In this document: piece after piece, positions 23,045-34,075 of the stretch | Layout of the letters: every line of letters begins with the position of its first letter | Position numbering within the stretch: position 1 is the first letter of the stretch | Origin: Eupeodes corollae | Lineage: Eukaryota > Arthropoda > Insecta > Diptera > Syrphidae | Assembly: GCF_945859685.1 (NCBI RefSeq) | Contig: NC_079149.1 | Location: 96,622,863 to 96,686,862 of the forward strand | Length of the DNA stretch: 64,000 bases | Direction: 5' to 3' | Notes under the pieces: generated by a model | Told to the model about the DNA's origin: nothing | Seen by the model: only the letters and a program-made list of their open reading frames with translations | Database searches by the model: none | Program-made: the position numbers and the translations under genes

Positions 23045-24250
23045 AAATAACAGAGCTGTTCACGAGTTCTATTACCAGAGGAAGGGAGAGAAACACCGAC
23101 TTCTCAGAAGGAAAAAATTAGATCTTGAGAAGCTTGCAGTCGAAGATGTTGAGAGCCTTATAAATCGAAAATAAGTTCTAGAGATTTATGAGCAGGTGAA
23201 CCAAAATTCAAAAGTACATAAACCTTGAACCGAAGGGTTCGAAGACGAAAAAGGAATCATCATAGTAGAACCGCAGTCAATGCTGAAAAAATGGAAGGAG
23301 CACTTCTGGAGTCTATAAAGGCGACAATGAACTGAATTCCGCTATCAGTCAGGATTATAGTTTCGTTATATACGCAAAGGCTAAGAATTGCGTCTTCCTA
23401 AATAAGATGAAGAAGAGATTGAAATATGATAGCTGAAGTCTAACAATGGGTCAGGAAAAGATGGAAATAATTTGTCAGGAGCAAGCACCAAATTATCAGT
23501 AAACTATGATCGGAATAAAGCATGACCGATGAATGGAAGCTCAGTATTGTTTGTCCTATACTGAAAAAAGGAGACCTTCTAACCGGCTCCATAATATCAC
23601 TTCCGAAATCTTCTCTGCCTTATTATGTAAACGTCTAAAAGCAATCGTCAACAACTGTACATATTTATCCTTGTCTAGTTTTGGCTTTCCTGTCAAACTC
23701 GTCCATTTGTGGAGGATAACGCTACTCTCTAAGGGTTTGAAACAACTTTATCGAACCTTTTAATGTCAAAACGATGATTTCTTTAACATCGCCCGTCAAC
23801 ACTAATGACACTATGTTTCAAAAGCCTGCCTTATTACTTCTTTATGCTGATGACTTTGACAAAATCGGAAAAATTTAGAATTATGTCAATTGGGCTTTTG
23901 TGAGTATTGAGATGGAAGCTGGAAAATGGGCTTAGCGGATAATGAGGACAAAACGAAGTTCATGTTTTCATCAAGAAAGTACCTACAACAGCGATGTCTC
24001 GGCCAATAATATCGACAGACTTAACTTTGTGGTAGTTAAGATCTTTGTCTACTTGAGCTCCACTATAAATATAGAAACACCATAGCAGAAACCAAACACA
24101 GAATTACTCTTGATAACAGATGTGTTCTTAGGATAAGAAAGCAGTTATGAAGGTATTAAAAACCCTCTTTTGAGCAAGTAAAGTGCAGCAATATGGGACC
24201 TTAATCATGGACTAAGACTAAAACTGATGAAAGCAGCTTAGGAAGCAAAT
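23045..24250 (+). mobile_element. LINE relic, family II, copy 2
   Basis: A decayed plus-strand LINE of the same family as 885-1735. It starts further upstream, with the linker reading HEFYYQRKGEKHRLLRRKK-like (about 23056-23110), then the nucleotide match to copy 1 from about 23180. RT pieces follow, and YADDFDKIG at about 23850-23876 shows the palm box that copy 1 lacks. It fades out near 24250. Stops and frameshifts are frequent. Confidence 0.75.
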
Positions 24251-26098
24251 ATTAATAACGGGCTTTAGGTCAATGAAAAAACAATTATTTATGTTGTCAC
24301 GACGTTTCGTTCATGTCTATGAACATCATAAGTCAGCTTAGAAAGTTTTGAAAGAAAAGCTCTTCTTCTTCTTTTAAGCATAATGAAGCTACATCCTTGG
24401 CCAGAATAATGAATTATATGCGTTTTTTTCCTTCTTGAACATCACATGTCTAAAAACAACAGATGATCAAAAAATTTAAACAATCTTTGCTCTATTTTAA
24501 TAAACCCTTAACTTTTAGCTATCGGACTTCGAATGATGATAAAATCAAACCTTGGACATTCTTCATTTTGTAATTTAGATACCAACGTTTCGACTTGAAA
24601 TTTTGACGCATATCGTTACAACCGACTAAAAATCTACATCACCACCCCAAAGTCGAAAACAAACAACTTGAAAGAATATTAACACATGAATTTTTAAAAT
24701 ATTGACAAACTTAATAATTTAAAAGCAATTTTCTTAAAAAACAAAGACCTTAAACCGACTAATGTATTATTAAAAGAAAAAGTTAAAAAACCAAAAACAA
24801 ACTATTATGAGTGATGAGACGACATTTGCTTACACATTCAACTATAATCCTGTCATTGACATATTTTCGCAGCATAAAGTTTTTCAAACTTGTCCTCAAA
24901 ACAGAAAACAAAAACATAAAATAAACACCTTTTTCTTTCCCTTAATCCTTATTTTTATATAGGATAAGATAGGTATACAACATCTGGTGTGTCCAGCATA
25001 AAAAATGTTGGTTTCGTGTGAGAATCATCTCAATATAATTTTCGGGTGTCCCTGAACAATAATGACCAAATCAATCCATCTTTTTTTTTTAGAGAGACAC
25101 AATCAATAAATAAAAAAAGGACTCAACAAACAAAAATAAAGAAAGAAAAATACCTTCCAAAAAAGTGTCCTTAACAAAAAATTCAGATCATGTTTTGTGC
25201 TATCACTTAAACTTTAGCTTATAGGTTTTGGTAGTCCTTGATCTACCTCTCTCTCTAGTACTCTTTCCCTATACACGTATCCTTGCCTCTCTGAATGAAT
25301 GTATCGCATTAGGGGACAGAAATGTATTTATACAAAGAAAAAAAAAAACTAAAAACAACCCTAATCCATTCTCCTCAATCAATAAACTGTCATTCGAAGG
25401 CATTTTGTGAAATCTACGATTATAAATCCATTTCACCCCCAACACAACGCAACACAACATATTCAGGTCCCCACATATAGGATATAACACACTCGCAACA
25501 TTCGACCGATATATGGCACAATATACAGCCGGCAGCATTATCCTTCCCAGCCAAATGTCACAAGCTGTCCACATGGAATAAAAGGAAGGTGGGTTTTGGG
25601 TAACTCAAATCAACTCTGCTGTAGCTGCTGCAGCAAACTATACCATCAGGAAGCTGAGGGAATGATAAACGAGAGCCATTTTGCATTTTATAAGATTGCC
25701 AGGATATAGGTACCCCATTGTTTTAAGGTATGTGTGAGTGTGTGTATTGGTATTGGTTTTGTGTGTTTTTGCTAGCCATATACATACCTACCGAAGAGAT
25801 GCCTATATTCTAATGTTTGTCGTATGCAAATGGACATTAAATCGATTTGCTAATAATGAGATCAGATCAAAGCAAACAAAAATGGATTATTATCCTTAAT
25901 CTAGGTCTACATGTAGACATAAGGTACATACACCTATCCCATATTTTACCATCCATCTCATCAGAAGGACATGTGTTTTTCAAAATATTTTTAGTTTAAC
26001 AACAGGATCTTCAAATTACCATAGACAAAAAAAAATATACATAATTCTATCATAAAGTGCAACAAAAGGAAGATAAGTTTGTATCTATAGGTACTTAC
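24251..26098. other. ed intron segment next to the transmembrane exon, no gene seen
   Basis: AT-rich noncoding DNA. A poly-pyrimidine and AAAAGGAY-rich patch lies at 25080-25160. No mobile element was recognised. Confidence 0.5.
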
Positions 26099-26482
26099 AT
26101 TCATTTCCAGGTATTGTGTGTCCTGGCACTTGAAGCCCACTATTCGTATGATAGCCATAGCCGTTTTGTGTTGCATATACAGCACTTTTTTGATCCTCCA
26201 GGCTAAGTGCCAAATCCATTGAATGCTCCAGTGCCTTATTATCCAATCCGCTAGCTGGATAATAAGGTGGTGGTGCTTGATTTTGTTGGGCAACAATTGA
26301 TGGTCGCACTGAGTCCATTTCGTAATCCTTAGCGGCTGCACTTTTTTTCGATTGATTTCGTTTACAGCGACAGAACATTAAGAGAAGTCCAACAAATAAT
26401 GCAAATACAATGCATGAGACGATGATTGCAATGAGAGTGGGCGTGGCTAGAGATGATGCTTCGGCTATAAACGTTTGACCAA
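26099..26482 (-). CDS. ed: echinoid, transmembrane and juxtamembrane exon
   Basis: This coding exon has an acceptor ending TTTTTCACAG before 26482 and a GTAAGT donor at 26098-26093. Its first bases TT join the A at 27516 to make ATT (Ile), giving DAE-I-GQTFIAEASS. The single membrane helix is LIAIIVSCIVFALFVGLLLM, followed by a stop-transfer cluster FCRCKRNQSKKS. The cytoplasmic part runs AAAKDYEMDSVRPSIVAQQN, a proline/tyrosine stretch PPPYYPASG and LDNKALEHSMDLALSLEDQK, ending GNE plus one base. The exon is 384 bases, exactly 128 codons, phase 1 at both ends. In Drosophila this segment follows the second FNIII repeat of Echinoid, which is the order seen here. Confidence 0.9.
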
Positions 26483-27515
26483 CTGTGAAAAATTCAAATA
26501 GGAAAAATAATTAAAAAAGACTCATCCTCTCATGCTTCTACATAAAATTAAAGTAAATCATCATCAATTATGACACTAAGGATTTATTTTTACTAGCTGA
26601 GCCCGGCATACGTTCTTCTGAAAACACTTTTTGTAAATATTGTGAATTGGGTCTTATAAACGAAACATATTGAGTGCTTTTAATATATTAGCTCAAGTTT
26701 TACCCAAATATCAATTCAAGTACAGAGACATTTTGAAGTAATTACAATGACGCCATCTGCCGGATTTTAATTAATGAAAATTTATCTTAGAAAAACTACT
26801 TTAATTTTTTCTCGACAGAGTACAAATGTGAAGGCATGATTGCCACCAGTCAAGGTACTCACTTGTAAAAAAAAGCAAGTAAAATGAAACCTTCGCAGCG
26901 CCACCTATACTCTGTCTGAATGTTAAAGTTTCTCAAATGTCTTAAAAACACAAAAGTGTTTTGTAAATACGATCTGTCAGCTAAGAAGTTGCTAAGAAGT
27001 TACGCGATTCAAATTGTTGTCATTTTCTTTTTAAGCACAAATACCAAATTTATTGCAAATAACCCGATGCGTAAGTGCGCCACCTATCGTCCTAAAGTTG
27101 TTAAATTTCTGTTTGGCGTCGCTAGTTGTTATTTTGTTTTATAAATAATGGTTTCCCTAAAGCGCCATCTACCATATACATTTTTGCAATTACAAAAGTC
27201 AACATTGTCAATATGAGCTTCTTTATTCCACTTTAAATAATGAATTTGGTAAAAACTCTATCACACTGCCATCTATAGGAACTAACTTCATCAGGTTTTT
27301 CGCCATGTTGCTTTAACGGTTAAAGTAGCGAAACGTGAATTTTGTATGTTTAAACCTCTTATTGGTTAACTTAGTCGTAGTTACCTACACCATAAGTCAA
27401 ATACCGGACTCAATTATCTACTTGGACTTTTCTTCCTGAACATACTGTTACAATGTATACAATTCTATGTAAATAAAATTCTAAATAAATAACAAAAATA
27501 TGTGCATGTACTTAC
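26483..27515. other. short ed intron, mostly a dispersed repeat
   Basis: A 1,033-base intron between the ectodomain and transmembrane exons. From about 26592 (ctagctgagcccggcatacg) it resembles a widespread insect dispersed repeat that begins with a CTAGCTGACCCGGC-like word. Five GCGCCAYCTA-like words follow (see the separate entry). No coding sequence was seen apart from read-through of ten codons past the donor. Confidence 0.65.
26592..27300 (+). repeat. dispersed repeat with recurring CGCCAYCTA words (CTCF-core-like)
   Basis: Words at 26750-26760 (acgccatctgc), 26898-26908 and 27077-27087 (gcgccacctat, identical), 27162-27172 (gcgccatctac) and 27267-27277 (ctgccatctat), all in one orientation. 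Their reverse complement, AGRTGGCGC, matches the core reported for fly CTCF. Whether the factor binds cannot be told from sequence. Confidence 0.55.
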
Positions 27516-29678
27516 TTTCTGCATCAGTATACGCTCCACAGTGCTCATGATTGGACCGCAAACACAATTTAACCCTCACCGTTGGACTATTCTCATCTTC
27601 CAACGCCATCGGTATGTCCTCATCATGTCCTAACGCCCTGCCACCGCTGCTCCTTCGCGTTGCAATCAAATGATCGATAACAGCCTCCTTATGTGTTGGC
27701 CCATTGCCACTTAACTGCAACGATACCGTGTCGACAATCTCCCAGGCAGCATTGTCCGTGCCACTATTTACCATTGATTCGACAATAGCAATCAGCGATA
27801 AACACGTGGCAGCTACATTAATGGCCAATGTTCGAGAATTCGGATCGAACGTCACTTGTAGGGGTGGTGGAATTTTGCTCACCTTTGTCGTGGTCATAAT
27901 CTCATTGGAATATGTGGAACTACCCTTGGGATTGAGGGCATTCACCTTGAATGCATAGCTTTGATGTTGGTCGAGGGGTGTCACTTTGCAGGGATTATCT
28001 CTATGGCATTCGAATTCCGACCATTCGGTGTTGCTTGTTGCCAGTGTTGCACAATCGGGAATCATTTGTTCGTCACGAGGCATCGCCACCCGACGATAGC
28101 TAACGAAGAATTTGGTAGTGCTCAAGCCCCCATCGAAGCCCGGATCCCAAGAGAGTGTCACGAAATTGTGACCAACATCGATGGCCTTCAAGTTGATGGG
28201 CTTTTCGGGGGCACCCTTCTGTTGGAGACGTATTGGAGCTCGAATGGTGTCGAGGGAATTTGCCACCCGACAGGTGTACTCCCCATAGTCGGCATGTGAT
28301 AGCTGGTTAATTCGCAGCACTGAGGTGTAGATGTCGTTGTTGTCGGTGGTTGTGTTTATTTCATAGTGACCATCCGAAGACATGGTCAATGGGGAGGGAT
28401 TATTACCGAATTGCCATTGGAATTCGGGTTTGGGATATGCCTGAACCTTGCAGACCACCTCGGCGGTCTCTCTTATATCGAAGGCGACTTTGTTGTACTG
28501 ATGCAGTACAATGGGTTCGTGTTCAATTCGCAGATGCATACTTGAGTTGGCTGTGTTAACCTCGTTCTCATACAAACACGTGTACAAGCCTCGGTCGCCA
28601 GGTACCAATTGATCTCCCTGCGGCCGGGCCTTGCCATGGAACTTAAGCATACTCTGGACGGTAACCATGCCGTTTGGTCCCTCTTCGGGATTTGTTTTCA
28701 CCTCATAGAGGCTTAATTCGGGCAGTATCTCGCCACCATCCTTCAGCCATCGGATTGTTGGCGCTGGCTTTCCCTTCGCACTGCATGTCACTGTATAATC
28801 GGAGTCCCCAACACGTCGGGTCATATGCTGCTGAAGTTTGGCCAAAAACTGAGGAGGCTGATGGATTTCCAGAACGATTGTGGCCATTTTACCGATACCC
28901 AGTTCGTTAACTGCATGACAGTGGTATTTGCCCTCATTGCCGAGATGTGCCTTGGGGATGGAGTACTGTGGACCTTGAGCCAGGATCTTCTGGGTGTTTG
29001 TGATTTCTCCGTCGATGTCGCGAAACCAGCGATACTGGGGAACTGGCCAGCCCGGTGGGTTCGCCGAACAACTTAGCGTCACTCCATTGCCAACGTGCAC
29101 TATCGGCTTATTGGGGATGATGAAAGCCTGTCCTGGCCTATGGCGAACCAGCAGGGCAACTGTGGAGTTGCCGATGCGTTCGATTCGCTTACTGTTGTAT
29201 GGGGCCATCACATTGACTGCTCGACAGATGTAGTTGCCAGCGTGCTCCGCTCGCACACTACTCAAAGTCAAAATCTCCCCAGAGTATCGAAACTCGGGAC
29301 TGCTCTCTTTCAACCACTCTATTGTTATCGGCGTCGGATTCGCTGTTACATTGCAACGAATATTCACTGTCTCACCCTCTTCGGCCTCGCGGGTTTTCGA
29401 TTCAATCACCACTACCGGTGGATACAGAATGTCCAATATGATTTCTTGTTCGCCGGCCTTGCCAAGGCCATTGTCAGCGGAGCACGTATACTTGCCGCCA
29501 TCTTGTAACGACACCCTATGGATGGTGTGCACCATCGAAGAACTGATGAAACGTCCATTTCGTGTCCACCGGACATTAGGCACCTTTGGTTTGGCATCTA
29601 CATTACACTCAAGCTTTGCTGTGCGGTCACGTTCGATGCGCAACGGATTTTCCGGTCCTACTTCAACACGTGGATAGT
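27516..29678 (-). CDS. ed: echinoid, large ectodomain exon (five Ig and two FNIII-like domains)
   Basis: This exon encodes most of the extracellular part of Echinoid, a homophilic and heterophilic adhesion protein. It begins after a CATTCCAG acceptor with AC, completing a split codon, then YPRVEVGPENP; the GTAAGT donor is at 27515-27510. Counting from the Leu codon at 29643, Ig-like domains lie at about 8-70 (C13, W26, YTC 52-54), 75-165, 173-255, 262-375 and 380-475, each with paired Cys, Trp and a YxC motif. A clear FNIII domain runs about 480-590 and a diverged one about 595-705, ending CLRSNHEHCGAYTDAE. Drosophila Ed has seven Ig domains, so the first two and the signal peptide must be upstream. 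At 2,163 bases (721 codons) it is phase 1 at both ends, unbroken, and GC-richer than its introns. Confidence 0.93.
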
Positions 29679-30845
29679 CTGGAATGATAACAAAGAAAAA
29701 AAAAACAAGAATTTAGTTCGGGTTTTTAGAAAATATATCAAACGAAATTTTATTCTTCTTTAAATTGAAATCCGCATACATTCCCATAAATCCCCACAAG
29801 CAATATTCTGCAAAAATTTCAGGAATCTAATAAAAAACCAAACATGAAATTCTGAAGGTAGGTTAGGTTAGGTTGCTAGACTCACAAAAATAAGGATATT
29901 TTTTCGTTCTCTTATACAAAAACAAAAAAACAATGTGAAAGGATACCTTAAATTGAAAACAAATATCTATTGAACCTTTTTATTGGTTGTGTCTTCCCAT
30001 TTTGAAGCCCGCAGTGAAGGACAAAAAAAAGGATAAATTTATATGCCCGGCTTTCCGAATCGTATATATTTTGTGAGTATTTAAAACGAAAATGAAACGA
30101 ATCCGATGGATGTTTGAATGGGTTTGGATACGTTTCTATATTTCGATAGATCATATCAAGGTGTATGGAAATACAAATTAGAATTTATTTAAAAATTACT
30201 TTTTAGAGGTATTTCGTCATCATTTTATATACAGGAATTTATTTTGTAGGGTTTGAGTTGAGTTGTAAATTTTTGGTCAGATTGTTGACAATTTACAAAT
30301 TGAATTCCGAAACAGAAATAATAGAAATTAAATTTGATTAACTTAAAAAAAAAAACTAAGAATGTTTGCTGTTAATTAACATTTATTGGAAGCTTTATGG
30401 AATAAGCCGTGAAATATTTTTGCTATTGCTTGAAATAAAATCAAGTTCAATAAAATTCATTACAGAAAACGTCATAAACGTTCATAAACTAGTCGTTATA
30501 AAAAAAATTATTTTAAGAAGCTTTATAGAGTTTGAAATCAAAACGAGACTTACTTACTTACAGAAAATGTCGATCTTTTATCTGACAAAAAAACTAATTC
30601 TAATAAATTAGCCCTTTTTAAAAATTTCTTTGATAAAGCAGATGTTTTAAAGAAGCTTTATAGAGTTTGGAATCAAAACGAGACTTACTCTTTAGCCGAC
30701 AAGAAAAAATTATTCAATGAAGACCATAGCTTTTTTTGTTTAGTTTGGGTTAGTAATATTGAATTGAAAATAGGAACTTTTATGCAAGCTTTAAGACTGG
30801 CTTCTTAATTTCAGATTTGAAGATAAGAATACAGAGGGTTTGCTG
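29679..30845. other. 5' ed intron segment adjoining the ectodomain exon
   Basis: Noncoding. It holds a short TTAGG-type run at 29859-29874 and a two-unit direct duplication of about 135 bases (the word gaagctttatagagtttg at 30518-30535 and again at 30653-30670). No Ig-encoding exon was found here or further up to the window end. Confidence 0.6.
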
Positions 30846-30849
30846 TTGA

Positions 30850-33800
30850 CTTCTTAACTCTGCCCATAATGCACAATCACCTCCGAAGGAGGTGTGCAAG
30901 ATCATAACCGAAGCTAACATCAAAAAGGCAAACATTCAGATAGGAGGCGACGCAAATGCTCGGCATACCCTTTCCGGAAGTTCTGAGATCAACGAACGAG
31001 GTGAGTCACTTTTTGATTTTATTATTAAAAATAATATGACCATTTGCAACAAAGGCAATACCCCCACTTTCGTCTTTCCAAGCTTGGAAATTATGATGGA
31101 TGGGAGGACAACCGTAAGTTATTAGTGGAGAATTAGATAGTTTCCACTTTGAATTCGTTTTCGAATCACAAGTGGATTCTTTTTCAATTGAATTGTTGAC
31201 AATTAATTTCGAGTCGAAAAACCCTCCGCCTTACAGAAATCCCAAAAGAACTGACATAACGAAACTCAGTCAAATCGCTAATTCCAAACTAAACAACTTA
31301 CCGAATCTCACTGAATCGATAGGAGACCTTGAATCAAAGGTCAAAACCTTTGAAACTTTTATAAGTAAAGCTTTTAGAGTCTCTTTCCCAGTTAAATATA
31401 GCCGTAAGACCCTACGTTCTTGGTGAAATGAAGAACTGTCGAGTCTTAGGAAAATGACGAGGACAATTTTCAATATCTGCCACAAACATAATCTTAAAAT
31501 TTACAAGCAAGCCTTGTCATCAGCCAAAAGACAAGGCTGGAGAGAATACTGTCAATCAATCGAAGACATAAAGGACTCCGCAAGACTCAGCAAAGTTTTA
31601 TCAAAGGAACATTGTAATCCTTCATTTCTAAAAAAGCCTGATTGAACCTGGACATCCTCTCCAGCCGAATCTCTTGAGCTACTGATGAAGACGCACTTTC
31701 CGGGTTGCGAGAGTGATAACCCCGAATCGCTTGAAACCACAGAGCTAAACGTAGCTCATGTGGAGCAAGTCAATTCCGTTATAACCAGAGAAAATATTTT
31801 GTGGGCCATCAATACTTTAACTCCATATAAATCCCCAGGCATGGATGGCATACTGCCAGTTATACTTCAAAAGTTGCATGATGTGGCAGCTCCATGGCTG
31901 GAACAAATTTTCAAAGAATGTCTCCTTCTCAAACATGTGCCCATGTCGTGGAGACAGGTCAAAGTAGTTTTTATCCCGAAAGTGGGTCACGAATCCGCGA
32001 AGGATTTCAGACCAATAAGCTTAACATCTTTTGTGCTTAAACCTTGGAGCGCATTATTGATTACCATATTAGAAAAATCCTAGTTGGACGACCTTTCGAT
32101 AGCTCTCAGCATGCTTATGTTAAGGGCAAATATACGGAGACTGCCCTCCATGAGGTAGTGCGTACTGTAGAACAATTTACTCTTGCCACCTTCCTAGACA
32201 TAGAAGGTGCTCTTAACAACGTCCTTACAGAATCCATAGAACAATCGCTCGTTAAGTTCGGTGTAGAAGACTTCATTCGAGAATGGATTATTTCCATGCT
32301 CAGTGGTAGGAAGATTCGAGCCTCTCTAGGCAATACAATCGAAACAAAACACTTGAGTAGAGGAACACCCCAGGGTGGTGTCCTTTCGCCTCTTCTATGG
32401 CTTCTGGTCATGGATACAATTCTCGTTAAATTAGAGAGATGTGAAGTGAAGGCGGTAGCCTATGCGGATGATTTGGTGCTATTGGTGTCAGGAAATTACA
32501 CCTCTGTGATTAGTGAAATCACGGTGTCAGCTTTGAAGAAAGTTAGCAGCTGGGCCACGAGTTGTGGACTAGGAGTTAACCAAATTAAAACTGAGCTCTT
32601 GCTCTTTACCACCAAAACCAAAGAACCGCCCTCACGCTACCTCGACTCAACGGTCAAATCCTATCATTGTCTTCCAGTGCAAAATATTTGGGAGTTACAC
32701 TGGACCCTAAACTAAACTGGAAACTAAATATTGAAGTACGGGTTAAGAAGGCCTGTGGTGCCTTCTTCGCTTGCAGCAATACTTTCGGCAAAAAGTGGGG
32801 ACTTTAGTCGAAGATGATTTTATGGAAGTACACAGCCGTAGTACGTCCAATCTTAACATATGGGTCGATTGTGTGGTGGCCTGCTCTTAGCAAAGCCTAT
32901 TATATTGATAAGCTAAAGAAGGTTCAGAGAACAGCTTGCGTGGGCACCACAGGGGCCATGGGTACTTGCCCAACGGACGATTTAAACGGTATTTTGGATC
33001 TCTCACCAATCGACTTTTTATTAAACACATAGTTTCCTGCAGCGCTATTAGGCTGAAGGAATCAAACAGCTGGTTGTCAAAACCTTATGGAATCACAGCA
33101 ACACAACGAAATTGATTCCCTCAGATATTATCTCGGTAGACACTGACTTCTGCACTCCTACTTTGAACCTTAGTAACGGTTTTAAGGTTATTTTCCCATC
33201 GAGAGAAGATTGGGAGGATGATATCGTGTCGATACGTTTCGACGCAACCATCTTTACTGACGGCTCAAAGATGGAGTGCGGAGTTGGTTCTGGGATCTTT
33301 TCTGAGTCCCTTAATGTAGCTTAATAATTTAGGCTTTCTGACTTTGCTAGCGTTTTCAGGCTGAACTGCTGGCAATAAGGGAAGCATGTAAGATACTTAA
33401 ACAAAGACCAAACCAAAACCGAAATGCGGCTTTCTTTACTGACAGTCAGGCAGCTGTCAAAGCCATAAACTCGGCCATATCCTCATCTAAATTGGTCCAG
33501 CAATGTCGCGATCAGCTTGCGAGCCTGAATATTAACCTCGGTGTCACCTTGATCTGGGTTCCGGGCCATAGTGGTATCGTGGGAAATGAACGGGCTGATG
33601 AGCTAGCCAGGCAAGGATCGGCTTAGCTCACTTGCGAAAATGGTTAACATTCCTCTTGGCGCTATGAAGGGTAAAATCTTTTCTATCTACCAAACTGAAT
33701 CAAACCGAAGGTGAAGCAATTTACCCAACTGCATTATATCTAGGAATATACTGCCCACCTATAATAAAACATGTACAAACGATCTTTTATGCAGGCCAAG

Positions 33801-34075
33801 GCAAGACATAGCCAGGATTGTTGCGGTTTGTACCTGACATTGGCCTATATGAGTTCATGCGGAAAAGTTGGCTATCTCCTACAACACCTTTTGCTGAAGT
33901 TATAGTGACCAAAGAGAAAGTGGAACCATAATCCATTTCCTCTGCAAATGTCCTGCCTTGGCAAACACTAGACTGAAATACTTTGGAAAAGCATTCTTTC
34001 ACGATCTTGATGAGCTATCTGATACAAAGATTAGAGACCTAATCTTTTTTCTCAATGCGACAAAATGGCTCTAAC
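30850..34075 (+). mobile_element. LINE with RNase H (LOA/I/R1 group), copy 2, most complete
   Basis: A 5'-truncated non-LTR retrotransposon, antisense to ed. Order on the plus strand: the tail of an APE-type endonuclease (IGGDANARHTLSGSSEINER at about 30940-31000), a linker to 31640, RT with YKSPGMDGILP (about 31825), FRPISLTSF (about 32007), TFLDIEGALNNV (about 32190), RGTPQGGVLSPLLW (about 32355) and AYADDLVLLVSG (YADD at 32461-32472), a connection domain, and RNase H with IFTDGSKME (about 33250), FFTDSQAAVKAI (about 33430) and VPGHSGIVGNERADELA (about 33560-33610). A C-terminal Cys/His-type tail runs to about 34075. Breaks include stops at about 31424, 31643 and 33322 and a one-base loss near 32038 that shifts the RT frame. 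It is inactive as it stands. Confidence 0.88.

Noticed and set aside
27704..29763. Several plus-strand open frames of 60-147 codons opposite the large ed exon
   Set aside because: They are antisense shadows of the Ig/FNIII coding exon, which has intact domains and correct splice sites.
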